Assembly: GCA_946885845.1 (NCBI GenBank)
Contig: CAMPHJ010000002.1
Span: 138,287 to 202,286, forward strand
Reading direction: 5' to 3'
Length of the DNA stretch: 64,000 nt
Origin: an uncultured Sphingobium sp.
GTDB taxonomy: Bacteria; Pseudomonadota; Alphaproteobacteria; Sphingomonadales; Sphingomonadaceae
The notes under the pieces are model-generated. The model saw only the letters and a list, made by a program, of their open reading frames with translations. It did not search any database and was not told the origin of the DNA. This document shows, one piece after another, positions 63,162-64,000 of the stretch. The translations under genes were made by a program, and so were the position numbers. The stretch's first letter is position 1. Each line of letters starts with the position of its first letter.

Positions 63162-63385
63162 GACGCTGCCTTCCGGATTTGCAGGATCAGGTTCAGGGTT
63201 TGCATGAGTTCGTCTTCCAGCAGCGGCTTTTCAATGAGAATGGCGTTTAGTTCAGCGGCTGAAGCGCGAAGCGCGTGGGTGGGATTTGTCGCTAGCAGGA
63301 TCGCCGGGGTCGCGCATTTCCTCCGAAGCTCGGCAAGTCGTTCATCCTCGACGGCACTGCTAGCGGAGGCCGCTTTCGCATACCG
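63158..63385 (-). pseudogene. C-terminal fragment of a response-regulator receiver domain
   Basis: The sense region reads RLAELRRKCATPAILLATNP, then LIEKPLLEDELMQTLNLILQ, matching strands 4-5 and helix 5 of receiver domains (..PAILxTTNP..K-P). The phosphorylated Asp and the N-terminal half are not visible; the open frame extends to 63529 but its first 45 residues look unrelated. It overlaps the haemoglobin start by ATGA, so the operon once began with a regulator. Confidence 0.5.
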
Positions 63386-63540
63386 CATTGGTTTCTTTAC
63401 CTCTCCGAATGGGAACTGTTGCTGCAGGCAAGCGAACGCACGCAGGTGCCAATTCTCCGCATGGCATTGGGTCTCGCCACCTTGTTCGGCGGAGCCGCCG
63501 GACAGCAACTGAACGCGATCCGAAATCATATCCTCGCCAA

Positions 63541-63951
63541 ATGCGTTACTCAGAACTTTCCGACGAATGTCCCCCTGGCGCGAAGGAAACTCGAATTCTC
63601 GGCATCCTGCAGCGCTTTCGAACGATTGAAATCAATTCGGGGACCATCGGCCATATGGTGCATGTGCACTTCGGCAATATGGCCAATATCGAGGACGCCT
63701 TTACATACCTCGTCGGTGATGACGGCCAGGGCGGCTATATCATCGACGACTTTAAGCTACCGGACTACACGAACAGCCCGTTCGATTTCAACGTCCTGGG
63801 CGATGCGATCGATCTGGCGCTGCTCTATGAAGAGGCACACGGGAATCGTCAGATTCGCGAGTATTGCTCGCAGATGGTCACCAGGTTCAAAGCCCTGCTT
63901 GAAAGAGAGGATTACGCTTTCCTTCGCCATGCTGCGGCTGACGGCCCGTAA
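63541..63951 (+). CDS. Protein of unknown function next to the right repeat
   Basis: ATG 63541 begins a 136-residue protein: MRYSELSDECPPGAKETRIL, HMVHVHFGNMANIEDAFTYL, GGYIIDDFKLPDYTNSPFDF and DAIDLALLYEEAHGNRQIRE. It is acidic and largely helical, with no motif I can name. Its stop codon (63949-63951) lies inside the 54-bp repeat, so the repeat may have supplied the 3' end. Confidence 0.55.
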   Translation: MRYSELSDECPPGAKETRILGILQRFRTIEINSGTIGHMVHVHFGNMANIEDAFTYLVGDDGQGGYIIDDFKLPDYTNSPFDFNVLGDAIDLALLYEEAHGNRQIREYCSQMVTRFKALLEREDYAFLRHAAADGP

Positions 63952-64000
63952 GCGCAAAAACCTCCCCACATTTTCGTAGGCGCTGATCTGGCTATGCTTT
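63947..64000 (-). repeat. 54-bp inverted repeat, right copy
   Basis: This is the exact reverse complement of 85-138 and is cut by the window edge. It contains the stop codon of the 63541 gene. Together the two copies flank 63.8 kb in inverted orientation, so recombination between them could invert the whole segment. Confidence 0.9.

Overview
The window looks like an accessory region from a sphingomonad (Alphaproteobacteria, Sphingomonadales). The evidence is the GC-rich sequence, a Sphingobium/Novosphingobium-style catabolic cluster with its own TonB-dependent receptor, the copA/copB copper locus, and many small stress-type proteins. I see no rRNA, tRNA, CRISPR array, replication or conjugation genes, so plasmid and chromosome cannot be told apart.

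Layout. (1) 320-8746: a three-gene minus-strand operon encoding a nitrilase-fold protein, a winged-helix protein and a 2053-residue helical-repeat protein with PIN-like segments. A solo tyrosine recombinase lies beside it (9244-9876). I recognise no named system here; this is the best candidate for an undescribed, defence-like system. (2) 10149-18828: an uptake and oxidation cluster (GMC oxidoreductase, RidA, TonB receptor, TetR, MFS, FAD amine oxidase-like, frameshifted SDR), which reads as amine or amino-compound catabolism. (3) 19233-25665: copper resistance, with copA/copB and two small metal-binding-type proteins facing a P-type ATPase and a CueR-like regulator across a MerR-type palindrome. 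(4) 26128-29774: a scar zone where an HxlR regulator, truncated SDRs, a SnoaL-like 3' end, a DUF5681 5' end, a DNA-methylase 3' end and a broken IS3-family element are joined. (5) 30013-34898: lipoprotein plus CDF transporter, MetY-type sulfhydrylase, NADP-glutamate dehydrogenase. (6) 35162-41135: a complete Mrp-type Na+/H+ antiporter operon with overlapping genes. (7) 41249-64000: a stress and nitrosative island. It holds a universal stress protein, two cupredoxins, an NsrR-like regulator, a flavohaemoglobin, a group III truncated haemoglobin with a DUF1971 protein, HemD, an extra MreB, Rnk, DUF488/UDG, a sensorless histidine kinase, an IpdAB-like CoA-transferase pair and three paralogous small proteins. 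It also contains many broken genes.

Two themes run through the window. The first is repeated deletion and fusion: SDR::SnoaL, SDR/DUF5681, transposase::methylase, CLC::PDZ and membrane protein/sigma factor, plus single-base frameshifts. The second is duplication: the truncated haemoglobin-DUF1971 gene pair is intact at 62.5-63.2 kb and present as a decayed copy at 45.7-46.2 kb, and a small-protein family occurs three times. A perfect 54-bp inverted repeat (85-138 and 63947-64000) brackets almost the whole window and probably continues beyond it.
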